A stretch of 64,000 nucleotides of DNA from Agrypnia vestita. Lineage: Eukaryota > Arthropoda > Insecta > Trichoptera > Phryganeidae. Location of the stretch: positions 310,001-374,000 of the forward strand of contig JADDOH010023643.1 in assembly GCA_016648135.1 (NCBI GenBank), read 5' to 3'. The number at the start of each line of letters is the position of its first letter. Position 1 is the first letter of the stretch. Shown piece after piece: positions 31,384 through 42,568 of the stretch. The notes below the pieces were generated by a model. It was not told the origin of the DNA, did no database searches, and was given only the letters and a program-made list of their open reading frames with translations. The position numbers and the translations under genes were made by a program.

Positions 31384-31725
31384 TATGTTATAAGTGTTAT
31401 CTTAACACAAAACGATTACAGACGTACTTTATTATGTAATATGTACCTATGTGAAACAATCTGATTTTTTACAAATTTTAAAATAATATAATTGAATGTT
31501 AGTTAGAACTAACATTATGTTATAATGTCTAACCTCAAAGTTAATGCTTTAAATATTATTAATAATAATATAATTATTTATTGTATATCACATTCATCAT
31601 GTCAAAATTAACGAAGTGTACATAAAAACTATATATTTGCGCAAGCGAATCGGAATAAACCTGAGTTGCTTAGAAAGCAGAAAAAAAAATACGGATGGTC
31701 ATTTTAATCCATGTAAATAAATTAA
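31384..31725. other. No gene seen
   Basis: AT-rich right flank of the P element, with AATATTATTAATAATAATAT low complexity at about 31551-31575. Confidence 0.45.
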
Positions 31726-32045
31726 TTATAAAAAATTGAATTTTATAAATAACCAGGCCCTATTTTACAAATAGTTATCTTTTAAATTTGTTTTCATGTT
31801 AGTAATTAATTATTATTCATTTCTCATATATTTGACTTTCTATACTTAGATTTTTGATTTTTAATTTGTTAGTAGGTATACATTATATCTTGACGAAGGG
31901 ACCATTGGCCCTGAAACATGTTGAAATTTTCAATATATAATTTGTAAAACAAATTAGGGAGGTACATTTTTATTAAATATATTAATAATGTCACTACAAA
32001 ATTAATTCGCTCTTTTTGAACAAAATATATAATAATAAACTAATT
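31726..32045 (+). pseudogene. PLE-5: ORF end, hammerhead-like block, ORF start
   Basis: AAATTGAATTTTATAAATAA, then CCAGG and TATCTTTTAAATTTGTTTTC matches the last codons of PLE-2 (NIINNQ...YLLNWFS). About 90 bases later comes the hammerhead-like block (31885-31930), then a leader and the ORF start ATGTCACTACAAAAT at 31988, with an early stop. ORF end, ribozyme-like block and ORF start in one line means a tandem or pseudo-LTR arrangement of the element. Confidence 0.75.
31885..31935 (+). ncRNA. Decayed hammerhead-like motif of PLE-5
   Basis: TATC, TTGACGA, A, GGGACC-ATT-GGCCCT, GAAA, CATGTT, GAAA. Stem II and the GAAA box are good, but the first box has T for the essential C and stem I no longer pairs well. 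Inactive by expectation. Confidence 0.5.
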
Positions 32046-32650
32046 TATGTTAATTAATAATAAATAACGTATTTTTTGTTTAATTAAAAGTAATTTTATA
32101 ATAGTTTTAGTAAATAAATAATTTATTTATAATATTTTTTCATAATTTCGTGGTAACTGAATATTATTAAGATTTTTCTGCGTACATTTATATGTGATAA
32201 ATTGCATTTATTTTTAATAATAAGAAAGAATACAGTGATTTGTTTTCAATTTGTTCCCCAAAATGTTTTCGAACACATATTATAAAAACAGAATAAATTA
32301 ATAAAATTTTATATCATATTTTTGAACCGTCACAAAAAGTCGTAAAGAATCTAAATGTAGATGTACCATTCAGAATAGCTTTTATCTGCCACCGCGCGTT
32401 TCTAGCCTCTCCTTTTACACCCAGTGTCCCCTCGTCCGTCCTCACACATCCTCACCTCCACCAACACGTGGGGAATATTTTTTGTATGAACACGTTGCAT
32501 GTGCAGCGTGCACGTGTGGTGGTAGGAGGGAATTTGAGTTAAATGGGTGTGGGGGAACGGGGTGGTCAATGAGTGAATTCTAACTGATTTATTATTATTT
32601 TGTTGTACTAGAAACATAAGCGATATAATTCTTCGATATTGAATAACCGA
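32046..32650. other. No gene seen; GC-richer patch at 32385-32575
   Basis: The patch holds CCTCTCCTTTTACACCCAG, CACACATCCTCACCTCCACC and GGGTGTGGGGGAACGGGGTG, so it is strand-asymmetric C-rich then G-rich. It is unmatched. The rest is AT-rich. Confidence 0.4.
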
Positions 32651-32920
32651 TATCAAATATAATAATTTCGTTATCGGTCCGTTTGTTCGTCCGTCTATCT
32701 GTCTGTCTGTCTGTCCGTCCGTAATTTCGTTCGAATTCACGGCTAAAAACAAATTAAAATGCCAGAGATGGGGCTTGAACCCCGGGCCAGCAAACCCGAA
32801 CCGGCCGCCTAACGCATGTTGCTACCACCGCCCCTCCGTGGACTGCCAAAAGACACTCTAAATGTATACTAGGGCTTAGCAAAGACGCGAACCAATGTTC
32901 CGTCATTTTTTATGGGCTAA
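32651..32920 (-). repeat. SINE-A, best-preserved tRNA-like head
   Basis: On the minus strand the head reads GGGGCGGTGGTAGCAACATG (A-box region), and about 35 bases later GCCCGGGGTTCAAGCCCC (B box). A body and a tail made of ACAGACAGACAGAC-like repeats follow. Such a head is an internal RNA polymerase III promoter. The element is mobilised in trans by a LINE. Confidence 0.72.
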
Positions 32921-33039
32921 AGAAAGTAAATTTAATAATATGAATTCTATTTGATGTTTTTTTTTATGTACTAGAAACATATAAATCTTTCAAATTGAAC
33001 GACCGATATAAAATAAATAATTTTATAATATCAACCCAA

Positions 33040-33605
33040 TCGACGTAAAAATATATTAATAAACGCGTGCGTCATTTCTTGCCTTGACTACTGCAGTGGT
33101 ATTTACGCACATCTCGCGAAATAAATAAGTTACAATGCGTATTGAATGCTGCCACAAGACTTGTCGAATTGCGCATATTTCACACCATCTTCAAAACCTT
33201 CATTAGCTTAAATGAACAGAGAAAAGAGAACATAAGTCTTGCATCACAATATTTAAGGCTATTCATAACATGACTTCTCAATATACCACCAACTCCTGCA
33301 TTTCAGACAGCTAACACTTCGCTCAGCATCAACATCTAATACAATAGGTTAGTTGAAGTAAATCGCGTCCACAAAACTAACAGTTGGACCAAAGTTACGA
33401 AATAATCTCTCAAACAAACTTAGACAAACGGACAACGTACCAAAGTTCAAAAAATATTATTTAGACAATCATACTTAGAGAATCACACCAATACAGTATT
33501 ACCTATTGGCTCCACTCCAAGCATGCACTCCGAGAAAACACCTAATTTTTCCTGGCACTCTCAAAATTAGCAGTTAATTAATTAATTTAACAGTTAATTA
33601 CATTT
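33040..33605 (+). pseudogene. CR1/L2-like LINE ORF2 end
   Basis: The segment reads GLDYCSGIYAHLAK and then PSSKPSLA in one set of frames. Later come TLRSASTSNT, NRLVEVNRVHK and SGTKVTK-like blocks, parallel to 21095-21600. It has many indels. It ends in a TTAATTAATTAATTTAA stretch in place of the ATT tail. Confidence 0.75.
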
Positions 33606-35309
33606 TTTCTTGCATGTTATCGATGGTAGTAATGGCAAACAAGTTCTTTAGCCTGAAAGTTATTTTTGTGAAAATGTGTTTGTACGCAAAATCTTTAAGA
33701 AAAGTAGAGTCTTTTAAGAAAACCGGCAAGGTGTAGAAGATAAGACATGCTTTGTTTCCTTCTCTTGCGTTATTTTACTGATAATTCCTCAAATATATGC
33801 AAACATACATACATGTTTTGTTGCTACCTATTACATACAATAATCGTTTAGCTGTCGGCAACTATTTAATCATGCTCAAATAAATATTAACAGATCGAAA
33901 AAATCGTACCGGAATGGCATTCCGGTTCATTCTGGTCCTACTATACTACCAGAAGTTTATAATAACATTCGTATAAAAAACACTTGAATTTAACTGAGTT
34001 TGAAAAAATATTGACAATACCTGACAGCTCAGCACACATCCTGTGTAGAATCAAAGCGACCCACACGTCCGTCATATATGACACACACATACGGACACAC
34101 GAACACTCGCATCGTCACAGACCACATGGGTTCCCCTACCAATCTCCCTTTTCCTTCTTGCCGTCATTTTTTTGCAACTCTTTTTGTCACACTGCATCCG
34201 CCATCTTTCACTGGGCTCACTTCACTGCACTGCACATGAGATCCCGTGTTGTATACAAGTATATAAGTCGCATTTTTATTTTTTTCACTTCACTTCGATA
34301 TATTGCACGAATGATTTAGTAGAATTTCAGTGTTGAAAAGTTGTAAAATTAACTGGAAACAAAACGAAATTTCAACTCATCGATGATATCAACATAGAAT
34401 TTTTTTTTAATTAGAAAAACACATTTTAAATAAGTACTGGAGTACTCCGTATACATGCAAATGCACGAAGTCTAGATATCGACTGGACGACATAAATATG
34501 CATTTCCGAAAACAAGATGATCTACCTGCATAACGAATGCGTTTCGAATGCATACGACAACTTTCACCGCGCACCCTACACAAAAACAAGAAACAATAAT
34601 ATCGACCATTGCATAATGTTGCATGCACTTCGTTTGTTTTCTTTCAATACGTCACACAATGCATCACAAATAGTGCGTTCTTGAAGGTCGAGAACTTGAA
34701 ACATCCAATGTATACGCCGAAATATTTTTTGTTGTCACAAATGCGTCCATAAATTTTTAAACTGAGAACGTAATTACGCAAGTCATTGAGCAAATCGCCC
34801 GACCATTTTTTTATGAACGGATCCGTTAGGTTTAACGGTTGTTTAAAATGCTATTTACAATTTGGTTTTGAAATTTTAATTACTTAAAATAAAACAGTTT
34901 TGTCTAACGGACATGTGCACTTAATATCTTATTGAAGATCATTAAAAATAATTGCATTTAAAAATGATAGGAACTGGTACAATAAATTAATTTTAGAGTA
35001 TTTTGTCAAGTTGGTATGACCGAAGAAATTTACATGGTTCAGCTGTTCAGCAAAAGAAGGTGTAATCGTGTACCACGTACATGGAAAAGTGAATAAGAAA
35101 AAAAAAGATTTATCAGAACAAACGTATTTAGAAGTTTAACTTAAGAATATTTATTTTTCATTTTTCAACATACTGCTGACAGGTAGTTATTGATCTTAAC
35201 AGGTATAGGGTATAATAATAAATTGGTTTCCCATAATACCAAATGTAATTTCACAGCTTGAAGCTGGCAAAATGAACTTAGGCGCATGTACGGCAAATCC
35301 ATTTATGTA
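33606..35309. other. Unassigned region
   Basis: 33984-34320 holds a 111-codon plus frame (MNLTEFEKILTIPDSSAHIL...) and a C-rich part at 34070-34230; 34430-34640 is GC-richer with CATACATGCAAATGCACG, an octamer-like site. Neither is recognisable. The remainder is AT-rich. Confidence 0.35.
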
Positions 35310-35440
35310 ATCATCGAACAAATTAAGAGAGAATATAAAATTGATCTTAGTATAGTGAATAAGATTAAAAAAGAATCGCTTGGGCAGTTAGGTCATGTGG
35401 AACGAATGAATAATGAGAGAATGGTAAGAAAGGTATTGTT
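35310..35440 (+). pseudogene. LINE (RTE-like) fragment
   Basis: One frame reads QIKREYKIDLSIVNKIKKES, then LGQLGHVERMNNERMVRKV, the same block as at 27270-27350. It is cut off abruptly by a TTCTATGTTG minisatellite. Confidence 0.75.
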
Positions 35441-35444
35441 GCAC

Positions 35445-35512
35445 ACGTTATTTGTTCTATGTTGTTGTTCTATGTTGTTCTATGAATGTTCTATGTTGCA
35501 AACGTTATATTG
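35445..35512 (+). repeat. TTCTATGTTG minisatellite
   Basis: The 10-base unit occurs about four times with small interruptions, right at the broken end of the LINE fragment. Confidence 0.65.
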
Positions 35513-36009
35513 ATTATCATAAAAGTAACCTACATCGAAAATTAATACCAGCCTACCAGTTAAATGATGTAACTAAAACCTGAAAAAAAAAATCCGGTAC
35601 AATCAATTTATTTTACTTATTTTAAAGCATCAGAAATTTTTAGTCCTGAATTCAGAGTCAACCTACCTTAACTTTTAAAACATCTTAGTATTGACTATGA
35701 ATTCGGGCCTAGGATTTGATTTTATTTACTTTAATGATAGTTCGTCATTTTACGAGATGAGTCGGAGATATTGACAAAATGCAAAGTTCGAAGTCTCTTA
35801 TCTCCTTAACTATTGATATTAAGACATTGTTGCGTGAACATTTTCTACTCATAATTCAGGCAGGAATCTGTCAAGTATTGTAGACTAGCTCAGTTACACG
35901 CTGCATTTTTTTTTTTTTCATCAGTATTCCGTTGGTATAAGTATACTGGCGTATCCTTGCATGTAAATATAATATCTTTATGAAACCAAATAAAATGTAA
36001 TTTATTGAA
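35513..36009. other. No gene seen
   Basis: AT-rich; a T-run at 35908-35920. Nothing recognised. Confidence 0.5.
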
Positions 36010-36085
36010 ATTAATTTTTTTTACACCGCCATTTTTATTGAAAAATATTCAACATGTTTCCAAGCCAATGGCTTCTTAAAAAAAA
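36010..36085 (-). repeat. PLE-6 tail remnant
   Basis: The minus strand has AAGAAGCC-ATT-GGCTTG, GAAA, CATGTTGAATATTTTTC and a leader ending at ATTAAT. The first box of the hammerhead-like motif is lost. Its terminal boundary is the same as in PLE-1, -2, -3 and -7. Confidence 0.65.
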
Positions 36086-36127
36086 ACTTTATATTTATAT
36101 GAAATGAAATACAATGCTTTTATATGT

Positions 36128-36390
36128 ATCAAACATAATAATTTCGCTGTCTGTCCTCCGTCCGTCCCCCTAAAGTCGCGTAACGTCCGTAATTTCGTTC
36201 GAAGTCACGGCTAAAAAAAAATGGCCGGAGATGGGGCTTGACTCCGGACCACCAAATCCGGATCGGCTCTTTCACGCATGTCGTTATGGTCGCCTCTCTG
36301 AGGAGCGCCAAAAAGATGCTATAAATATATACTAGGGCTTAGCAAAGACGCGAATCAATGATCCGACATTTTTGACGGGTCGCAGCTAGT
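36128..36390 (-). repeat. SINE-A copy
   Basis: It has TCAAACATAATAATTTCGCT, the CCGTCCGTCC tail, ACGTCCGTAATTTCGTTCGA and the tRNA-like stretch GAGATGGGGCTTGACTCCGG. It ends TTTTTGACGGGTCGCAGCTA. The B box is damaged (GAGTCAAGCCCC). Confidence 0.68.
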
Positions 36391-36729
36391 ATGAATATAA
36401 AAGCAAGGGCAGCAATATGCAAAAAAAAAATGTTTTTAATGCAGTCACCGAGGATTACTAATTTAAAAGGTACCAAATTCTAGATTTGATGTGGGTATCT
36501 ATCCTTTCCAAATCATGTTTCCTATAAAATCTCGAATTTAGTAGGTACATTATAAATTAGTATACCTCGATGACTGTATTCGATTTATTTTTGCTGCTGC
36601 CTTTTGTTTTTATACCCCGCAATTTATATAAAAAATACTTTATACTGAGTGAACGAGTTAAATTTTCGTTGCATTCGCAACAACTGAATTTGATATTACG
36701 GCTGTAGAGGTGTTGAGCGATTATCGATA
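36391..36729. other. No gene seen
   Basis: AT-rich. A 121-codon minus frame (36557-36922) begins in the neighbouring GC-rich island and is not recognisable. Confidence 0.4.
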
Positions 36730-36970
36730 TAATATATAAAAGTGCACCTTCGCTCTGGTGGGGGGGGTTATGGCAGTCGGCACCCCGCCCGCCCGCTTCA
36801 GATATGAGTGACGTCACGGATTCGCACGCACGGTATCTGGGCATTACGGATGACTGGACGCTTACAAAGAGAAAATCCCCCACGGATTCGGCCTTTAGGG
36901 GCGCGCCCCCCTCCGCCGCCACCCCCGGGTAGCGTGACAGGGGTTGCTAAGTGCACTCTTGGGGCGGACT
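36730..36970. promoter_or_regulatory. GC-rich island with CRE-like site
   Basis: The stretch is strongly GC-rich, with GGTGGGGGGGGTTATGGCAG, CACCCCGCCCGCCCGCTTC and GGGGCGCGCCCCCCTCCGCC. It contains the perfect CREB/ATF palindrome TGACGTCA at 36810-36817. There is no repeat match. Promoter or enhancer function is inferred from composition and this one motif. Confidence 0.3.
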
Positions 36971-37099
36971 AATGAACTGACATTTTTTCCGTATCATATT
37001 GATGTTAGACTATTTTCGCTTTGATCCTAAAAATGGAGACGTATTTTATTTTGGGTTACTATCTAGAGTCATAGAAACACACCTACATAATCAGACGAC

Positions 37100-37103
<4 letters not shown>

Positions 37104-37140
<37 letters not shown>

Positions 37141-37163
37141 TTGTAATAATAATAATAATAATA
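37104..37163. repeat. AAT/ATT microsatellite
   Basis: About 12 TAA units, a TTTG interruption, then eight more. Confidence 0.95.
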
Positions 37164-38165
37164 AAATCGTTTAGTCTTACATTAGTATTTAATTTGATGG
37201 AAAGGATTTTACAAAAAGGTGCGTTTTAATGTACACCCTCAATTACATTATTGAAATTTTTTTTACAGAAGTTAATTTACCATTAAGAAATGTTATGTTA
37301 ATGAATACTATGTTAATTTTGAAATAATTTATTAGTAAATGTCACAACTAAGTACACACGTTATACTAGTTAGCAGAATTTATTGCTCCGGAGTTAAGTT
37401 TGCAGAACTTCATAATCACATACGTGAAAATAAAAACATCCTTTTTACTTCGATTTTTTTTAAATTTTATAAGATACGTTCCACCTTAAAAGATTATTTT
37501 ACAAAAATTAAATAAATAACAAACCAAGTATATTTTTATTTTCACATGTGCAGTTATTATTAATTCTTAATCAATATATAATAATAATTTTACTCGCATA
37601 TTTTTATGTACCTTTACGACACAGATACTTTGATTTCTATAATAGTAAAAAATAATAAATTGTTTTGACTTATTGCAATGATGTGCTATCAACTTTCGAC
37701 TGTAAAATATAATAAAATAATTAATATAAACTGATGATTTACTGACATCGTTTACTGCATGCATCATGATGTCGAAAAAAGTGAAAATAAACAATTTAAA
37801 ATTGTTTCTTATCGCAATATTAAACCGTGTGGTAGGTATATAAAAACTAAATATAGTTAAGTATGCAGTTTGATTTTTTGTATAAATCATATTTTTTGTT
37901 ATACTCGCTGTTAACAAGGCCCAGGATCGCGATGAGTGGAGTTAAGCTGTTCGAACTGTAGAAGCAGATTAAAAGACAACGATTTTCAGTCATGAGTTCA
38001 TCGACAGAGGGAGAGAGAGTCACACACGAACCTATGAGAGATTTAAAATAATTGAATTAATTTGGATGGCAAAAATCTAGATAAAAATTTTAACGTAAAA
38101 TATTCATAAAAAGGATTACGAATTAGGTAGGTTTGTACTTAAGTGAGTGAGGATAAATAATCCCA
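37164..38165. other. No gene seen
   Basis: AT-rich. The 116-codon minus frame at 37567-37917 has no recognisable domain and the base composition of its surroundings. Confidence 0.45.
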
Positions 38166-38313
38166 ATTATACTAATTTCGTTATCTGTTTGTCCGTTCCT
38201 CCATCCGTAACTTTTTTATAGTAATTTTTTTTTCGATTTTTTTTTAAATACATACTTATCCCTTGGAACCGAAACGTAGAAGTACCATCATTTTTGACGG
38301 GTTACAGCTAGTT
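38166..38313. repeat. SINE-A-related tail without head
   Basis: ACTAATTTCGTTATCTGTTT, TCCATCCGTAACTTTTTTAT and CATCATTTTTGACGGGTTAC, then AGCTAGTT, closely follow 9895-10119. Confidence 0.6.
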
Positions 38314-39740
38314 AAGTAATATTTCTTACCCATGTTGTTCAAGTAGCGCAAATAATACAGTATTGGGCTTTGACCATGTTTCTAAAGTACAATAATATAT
38401 GTTGCTTTTTTTATAAATATAATGATATATTTTACAGATACTGTCGTGAAAAAAATGTGCACATCAAGGTTGACTTTTGTGTGGGGGATACCTAAAAGAA
38501 ATTCGTTTAGAACAAATTACAAAGTTATTTTGGTGAAGAGATAGTAGAAAGGTTCCGCCTATGTATTATTATTACAAACTTTTATGGCTACATATAATTT
38601 AGCAGTTGATGGAACGTCCCTAATCGCGTGATATAAAGCAATAAAGAATGATCTGCGCGCCAACCATCCAAAGGTCGCCCGGGATGCAAGCAATACTAAC
38701 TCTCCTTCGAAAAACGTAACGCAATATACTAATACCAGGAGAGATACGTAAACATTGATTGAGGCACTTTAGTTAGGAGCCAGGTTGCTTGATAAAAATT
38801 TTGTTGGCGCGAATACCAGTATCACGGTGGTTTTTTATTAGAGGAAAATTGCGCCTATCCGTGAATGTACACGGATATTAGATACGGTTGTAAAAATAGA
38901 GTAAGTATTAAGAAATTAAAATTGTTTTTGTATGTTGGAATTTACGATATTTACAAACATGCAAAAAACAAAACTGCAACTAAATGTTAGAAAAAGAATA
39001 TTATTCCTGGACAACCACGGACTAACAAAGGAATATGAAATCAACAACAAAATATTTTATCTAAACATTCATAAACTGATTCATTTCATTGAAAAGAAAA
39101 GAAATAGAGAAAGAAAGAAAAAATATTTACGCTCGGTTTATGGGACTAATTTAGTGAATGAGACTATGAAAACGCGTAACAGGAAGTAGGAATGAAAAAA
39201 TGATCCAATTTCGAATTTATTAATTTTATTCGGCAGATTCAACTTTGACATTAGGCGTCGAAAGAATGTCAAATTCGTTAAATTAGGGTTAGATTTAGAT
39301 TTCTTATATCTAAGGATAAATTTGGTTTAGAAAAATCCTGCTCGACAAAAATAATGTAACAATGTTTATTTTATTGATTCTGACAATAAAACATGGTTGT
39401 AAAAGATTTTTATATTTATTAATTTGTCATATACTTTTCAAATATAAGACTGTTTTGTGCAATCTTCTTGGTTCAATAATACTTTTTTGGGGTTTTCACA
39501 TAATTTTAAGATTTTCTCTGCAAGTATGAGTTAATAAATTATTTTGAAATTTTTGTTGTGAAACATATTTACGCTCGGTTCATGGAAAGCCGCAGACTTC
39601 TTTTCCGACTCGTTCAATCTTTTTTAAATATTTTCAATAAATTATTTTATCATTAAAATTAGCAGTAATTAATCAACCATTGACCGCTTCGCGCCCAAGG
39701 CCCAAAGTCAACGGTCAATAAAAAAGTAAAGCGAGCAATA
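38314..39740. other. No gene seen
   Basis: An 85-codon plus frame (38932-39189) is Lys/Asn-rich and unrecognised. ATATTTACGCTCGGTT-ATGG occurs at 39122-39143 and again at 39567-39587, so part of this is duplicated. The remainder is AT-rich. Confidence 0.4.
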
Positions 39741-39865
39741 GGTACTTATAAGTTCTGGCCTAATGTATGATAGTGAACGAGGTAAGAATGATATGCTAGC
39801 ATAGAAGAGTGTGACGTTCTATGCTATTTGCCTACGAGGAAACGGTGTGACGGTAAGTTATTTAG
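39741..39865 (+). pseudogene. LINE tail remnant
   Basis: The segment AGAAGAGTGTGACGTTCTAT, TTGCCTACGAGGAAACGGTG and TGACGGTAAGTTA is the same 3' junction as at 50370-50430 and 27490-27550. Confidence 0.55.
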
Positions 39866-40504
39866 GTAGTTCTATATTCCAAATACAAGATCCTGTGATA
39901 AATTTGCGGAACACGAGAATGTAAAAGCGAAGATGGGGTGACAGTGATTTAAAAGATATAAATATCTGTTTCAGATATCAATGGGGAATTTTTTATTTAC
40001 GAAGGTAAGGGTCACCGAGGGTTATAGATATTATGAATATCTGGGCACCCACAAACATGTAAGTACGTAGTAATTAAAAATATAAATAACGTGTATAGAA
40101 AAATCTAAAATGTTGCCCGAGGATATTAAAAGCCGATTATAGGTACATATTACCGATCTTTTAAAATGTTATGGGGATATTTTTTTAATCAGCGTGCTCT
40201 ACGCGCTCTATTGAACAGATGTTCTGATTTCGTTTCTACCTGCCCCTAATTCCACTGTTATGTTTTTCATCCCCTTCCATTTATTTTTAGGATAGTCGTC
40301 TCATTTCTAATGGGTGGAATAAAAAATGTTGTAGGGAAGATATGGTAGAGTTCCAAAACATTAATGGAACAAAATAATCATAGTATATTGTACTCATGGA
40401 GGTTTGTAGTAACATATTCATATATTTTAACGTAATTTTTTTATTAATATACCTACTGACGTATTCTGAGACGAATGAATATTAATACCATTGTAATTAA
40501 TTTT

Positions 40505-40770
40505 AACAATAATACGAAAAAAGAGGAAGACTGGGAAAATCGGACAATTTAGCCTTGTTGCTATTGTCAAAGTGGTCCCCGAAAAGAATCAAGAGGCTGA
40601 TAGGGCGTCCTAAAATCCCGCAGGACCGGCGAAGTCATCAAATTCTGCGAAAATACGTGGCAGTGAATAACAATGGAAACAGAAAGTGAGAGATATTTAG
40701 GGAGGACCTCATCACGTGGATTGAAAATGCTGTAATGATGATGGTGTCTAAGATTAGGTACTTGACGATT
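40505..40770 (+). pseudogene. LINE tail, second family
   Basis: One frame reads TLSKWSPKRIKRLIGRPKIP, then QDRRSHQILRKYVAVNN. IGRPK-x-P is the GRP block near the end of ORF2. A related decayed piece is at 45430-45570. Confidence 0.5.
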
Positions 40771-41040
40771 GACCCATGACGTGCATAATTTTAGAGATTT
40801 TTTAATTACGTTTCTTGAAGACACAAAGGAAACATTTATATATTTAGTATTTTTATAGATTTATTTAGTATTTTTATAAACGGAAAAAAAGATGTTGTAA
40901 TAAATGAGTAATAAAATTGAAATAATTTATCTTCTAGTTTGAGTTTTCTGGGATATTCAGCCGTTTTTCTACGGATCTCATTGCAGGGTCCATTACCGGG
41001 GATAAAAAGTTGTTGATAATGTGATGCATATGTGATGTTG
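40771..41040. other. Unassigned, with a shared motif
   Basis: CGGATCTCATTGCAGGGTCC at 40973-40992 nearly repeats 27654-27673. A TTTAGTATTTTTATA unit is duplicated at 40845-40880. No gene. Confidence 0.4.
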
Positions 41041-41215
41041 GATCTGAACATCGACTAGAAAGTCGCCGAAAAAATGGTCCACCGATGTGTTATCTACGAA
41101 CGCTGCCTTAATGGCAAGAGTTATTTAAATACTTTCAAAAGAGAAGTTTTAGAACTCAAAAAGTTCTATAAAAAAGTCCGGGACGACATATATCTATATC
41201 ATAAGGTTAATATAC
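41041..41215 (+). repeat. Repeat R1, second copy with open frame
   Basis: The frame from 41074 reads MVHRCVIYERCLNGKSYLNT, then FKREVLELKKFY and RDDIYL. It is the plus-strand partner of 1-150. Differences between the copies fall largely at positions that keep similar residues, so this is decayed coding sequence of an unidentified element. Confidence 0.6.
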
Positions 41216-41260
41216 AAATTACTAAAAATCTACGCGTGCGAAGCCGCGGGAAAAGCTAAT
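41216..41260 (-). repeat. Element D end (inverted)
   Basis: ACTAAAAATCTACGCGTGCG, then AAGCCGCGGGAAAAGCTA is the reverse complement of the start of 42569-42615. Confidence 0.65.
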
Positions 41261-41624
41261 CGATAGTAATCCGCTATTTATGATTTTTGAGATTTTGCAT
41301 AATTTCAATTCAGAGCGTTAATTCAGAGCGTTAAGTTAGGTTCTTATATTATTGATTATTAAATTAATTATTATATTATGATTGTTATATTAATTAATCC
41401 ATTGTCTGAAAATGGTGAAGGGTCAACTAATTCATGAAATTTTTATAACGTTTTAACCTGAAGCCGGCTGACACACTTCCACTAGGTTCCAATAGGTTCA
41501 CCTCTCGGCATGTATAGGTACCTAACTGAGGTTATGTGTAACTGAAAGCCATACGTTATATGTATTCTTTTTTTAAAACAGTTGACCACAAAGTGGTTTA
41601 AATTGTTTTAAAAAAACAGCAGCA

Positions 41625-41660
41625 ACACGCTTCATGCATCTTTAAATGCATGAAGCGTGT
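41625..41660. repeat. Perfect 15-bp hairpin
   Basis: ACACGCTTCATGCAT, loop CTTTAA, then its exact complement. It lies just before a GC-richer island. Confidence 0.9.
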
Positions 41661-41664
41661 CCCT

Positions 41665-42085
41665 TCATTTCCTGCGGTCTTCATTCAAAGTTCTGTTTCC
41701 ACACCCTCCACCGAGCGGAGTCATTGCAACAATTGTAGGCGTTTCTAATAAATGACGAAGTACAGCCACGCTACCGCGGTGCACACGGAAGGGGGTGGCT
41801 GCACCCCTGATACAATATTTATGGCCCCGGCCGGAGGGTGTGCGTGTCGATTCACCCCCAACTAAGAACGCAACGAAAATTCTCAATCAGAATAGCAATA
41901 ATTATGTGAAACCGATTGGAATGATTGGATATGGCGGCAGTGGTGCAGCGCCGTCCCACGGTGCACTTTACTGTTTGTTTGGTGTCTGTTATTCGTGGCA
42001 GGCTTTATGGTCGGGTTATAATTGCAACAAACTATTTTCTGAAAAAGAAATGCATTCCCATGGTTAAATACCGTAGCCACCTAGA
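41665..42085. promoter_or_regulatory. GC-richer unmatched island
   Basis: It has CTCCACCGAGCGGAGTCATT, GGCCCCGGCCGGAGGGTGTG and GATATGGCGGCAGTGGTGCA. Overlapping frames on both strands (41665-41886, 41795-42067) carry no known domain. No repeat match. Candidate non-coding regulatory DNA, on composition only. Confidence 0.25.
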
Positions 42086-42179
42086 ACATCAATAGAATCC
42101 TCTTATATTTGGTCACTAGGTACTTATGTGTCTTAGCACGAGACCTCATATAATACACGAGAATCATATAAATAACCAA

Positions 42180-42470
42180 CCAACTACATATCACGCCGTT
42201 TCTCTGCAGAGAGAGGCAGAGAGGATGGAACGCCACGCTTTTCTAGCCTGGCACACCATTTTTGCCTCGTCCATACGTTTTACATATATATTCTCTCTCA
42301 TGCACGCTCTTTGGTTATTGAAGTTGTTAACAGGGCCATTCTTCTTTGGTTTTATATATTTTTTTGACCATCCTCGCTCGCCTTTTGCCTCGCTCGTATC
42401 TTTCATATTTGACCATCTTAGTGATTTTTACTTTATTATATTCTAATTTGTTCATCAAAATGTCCTTGGG
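42180..42470 (-). pseudogene. LINE (RTE-like) ORF2 end, minus strand
   Basis: The minus-strand frame reads GPVNNFNNQRACMREN, then MDEAKMVCQARKAWRSILSA, matching EDGLVRSLNNRRACMRRCM...DEARVVCQDRxVWRSILSA in the plus-strand copies. About 70 codons are open. Confidence 0.8.
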
Positions 42471-42568
42471 ACAAAAACATCTTTTATATTAAAAAAAACT
42501 GCTGTATGGAATTCCAAGACCAAAATTTAATTTTTAAATTTTAAATGCAATGTAGAAGCTTAGAATAT

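Noticed and set aside
32760..32850. tRNA gene at the SINE-A head
   Set aside because: Same reasons: no acceptor stem, and three copies share the non-tRNA body.
34450..34465. Octamer ATGCAAAT as a POU site
   Set aside because: An 8-mer is expected a couple of times by chance in 64 kb; only the copy at 51061 lies in an otherwise interesting island.
37104..37163. Repeat array as CRISPR
   Set aside because: It is a plain AAT microsatellite with no spacers; the genome is eukaryotic.
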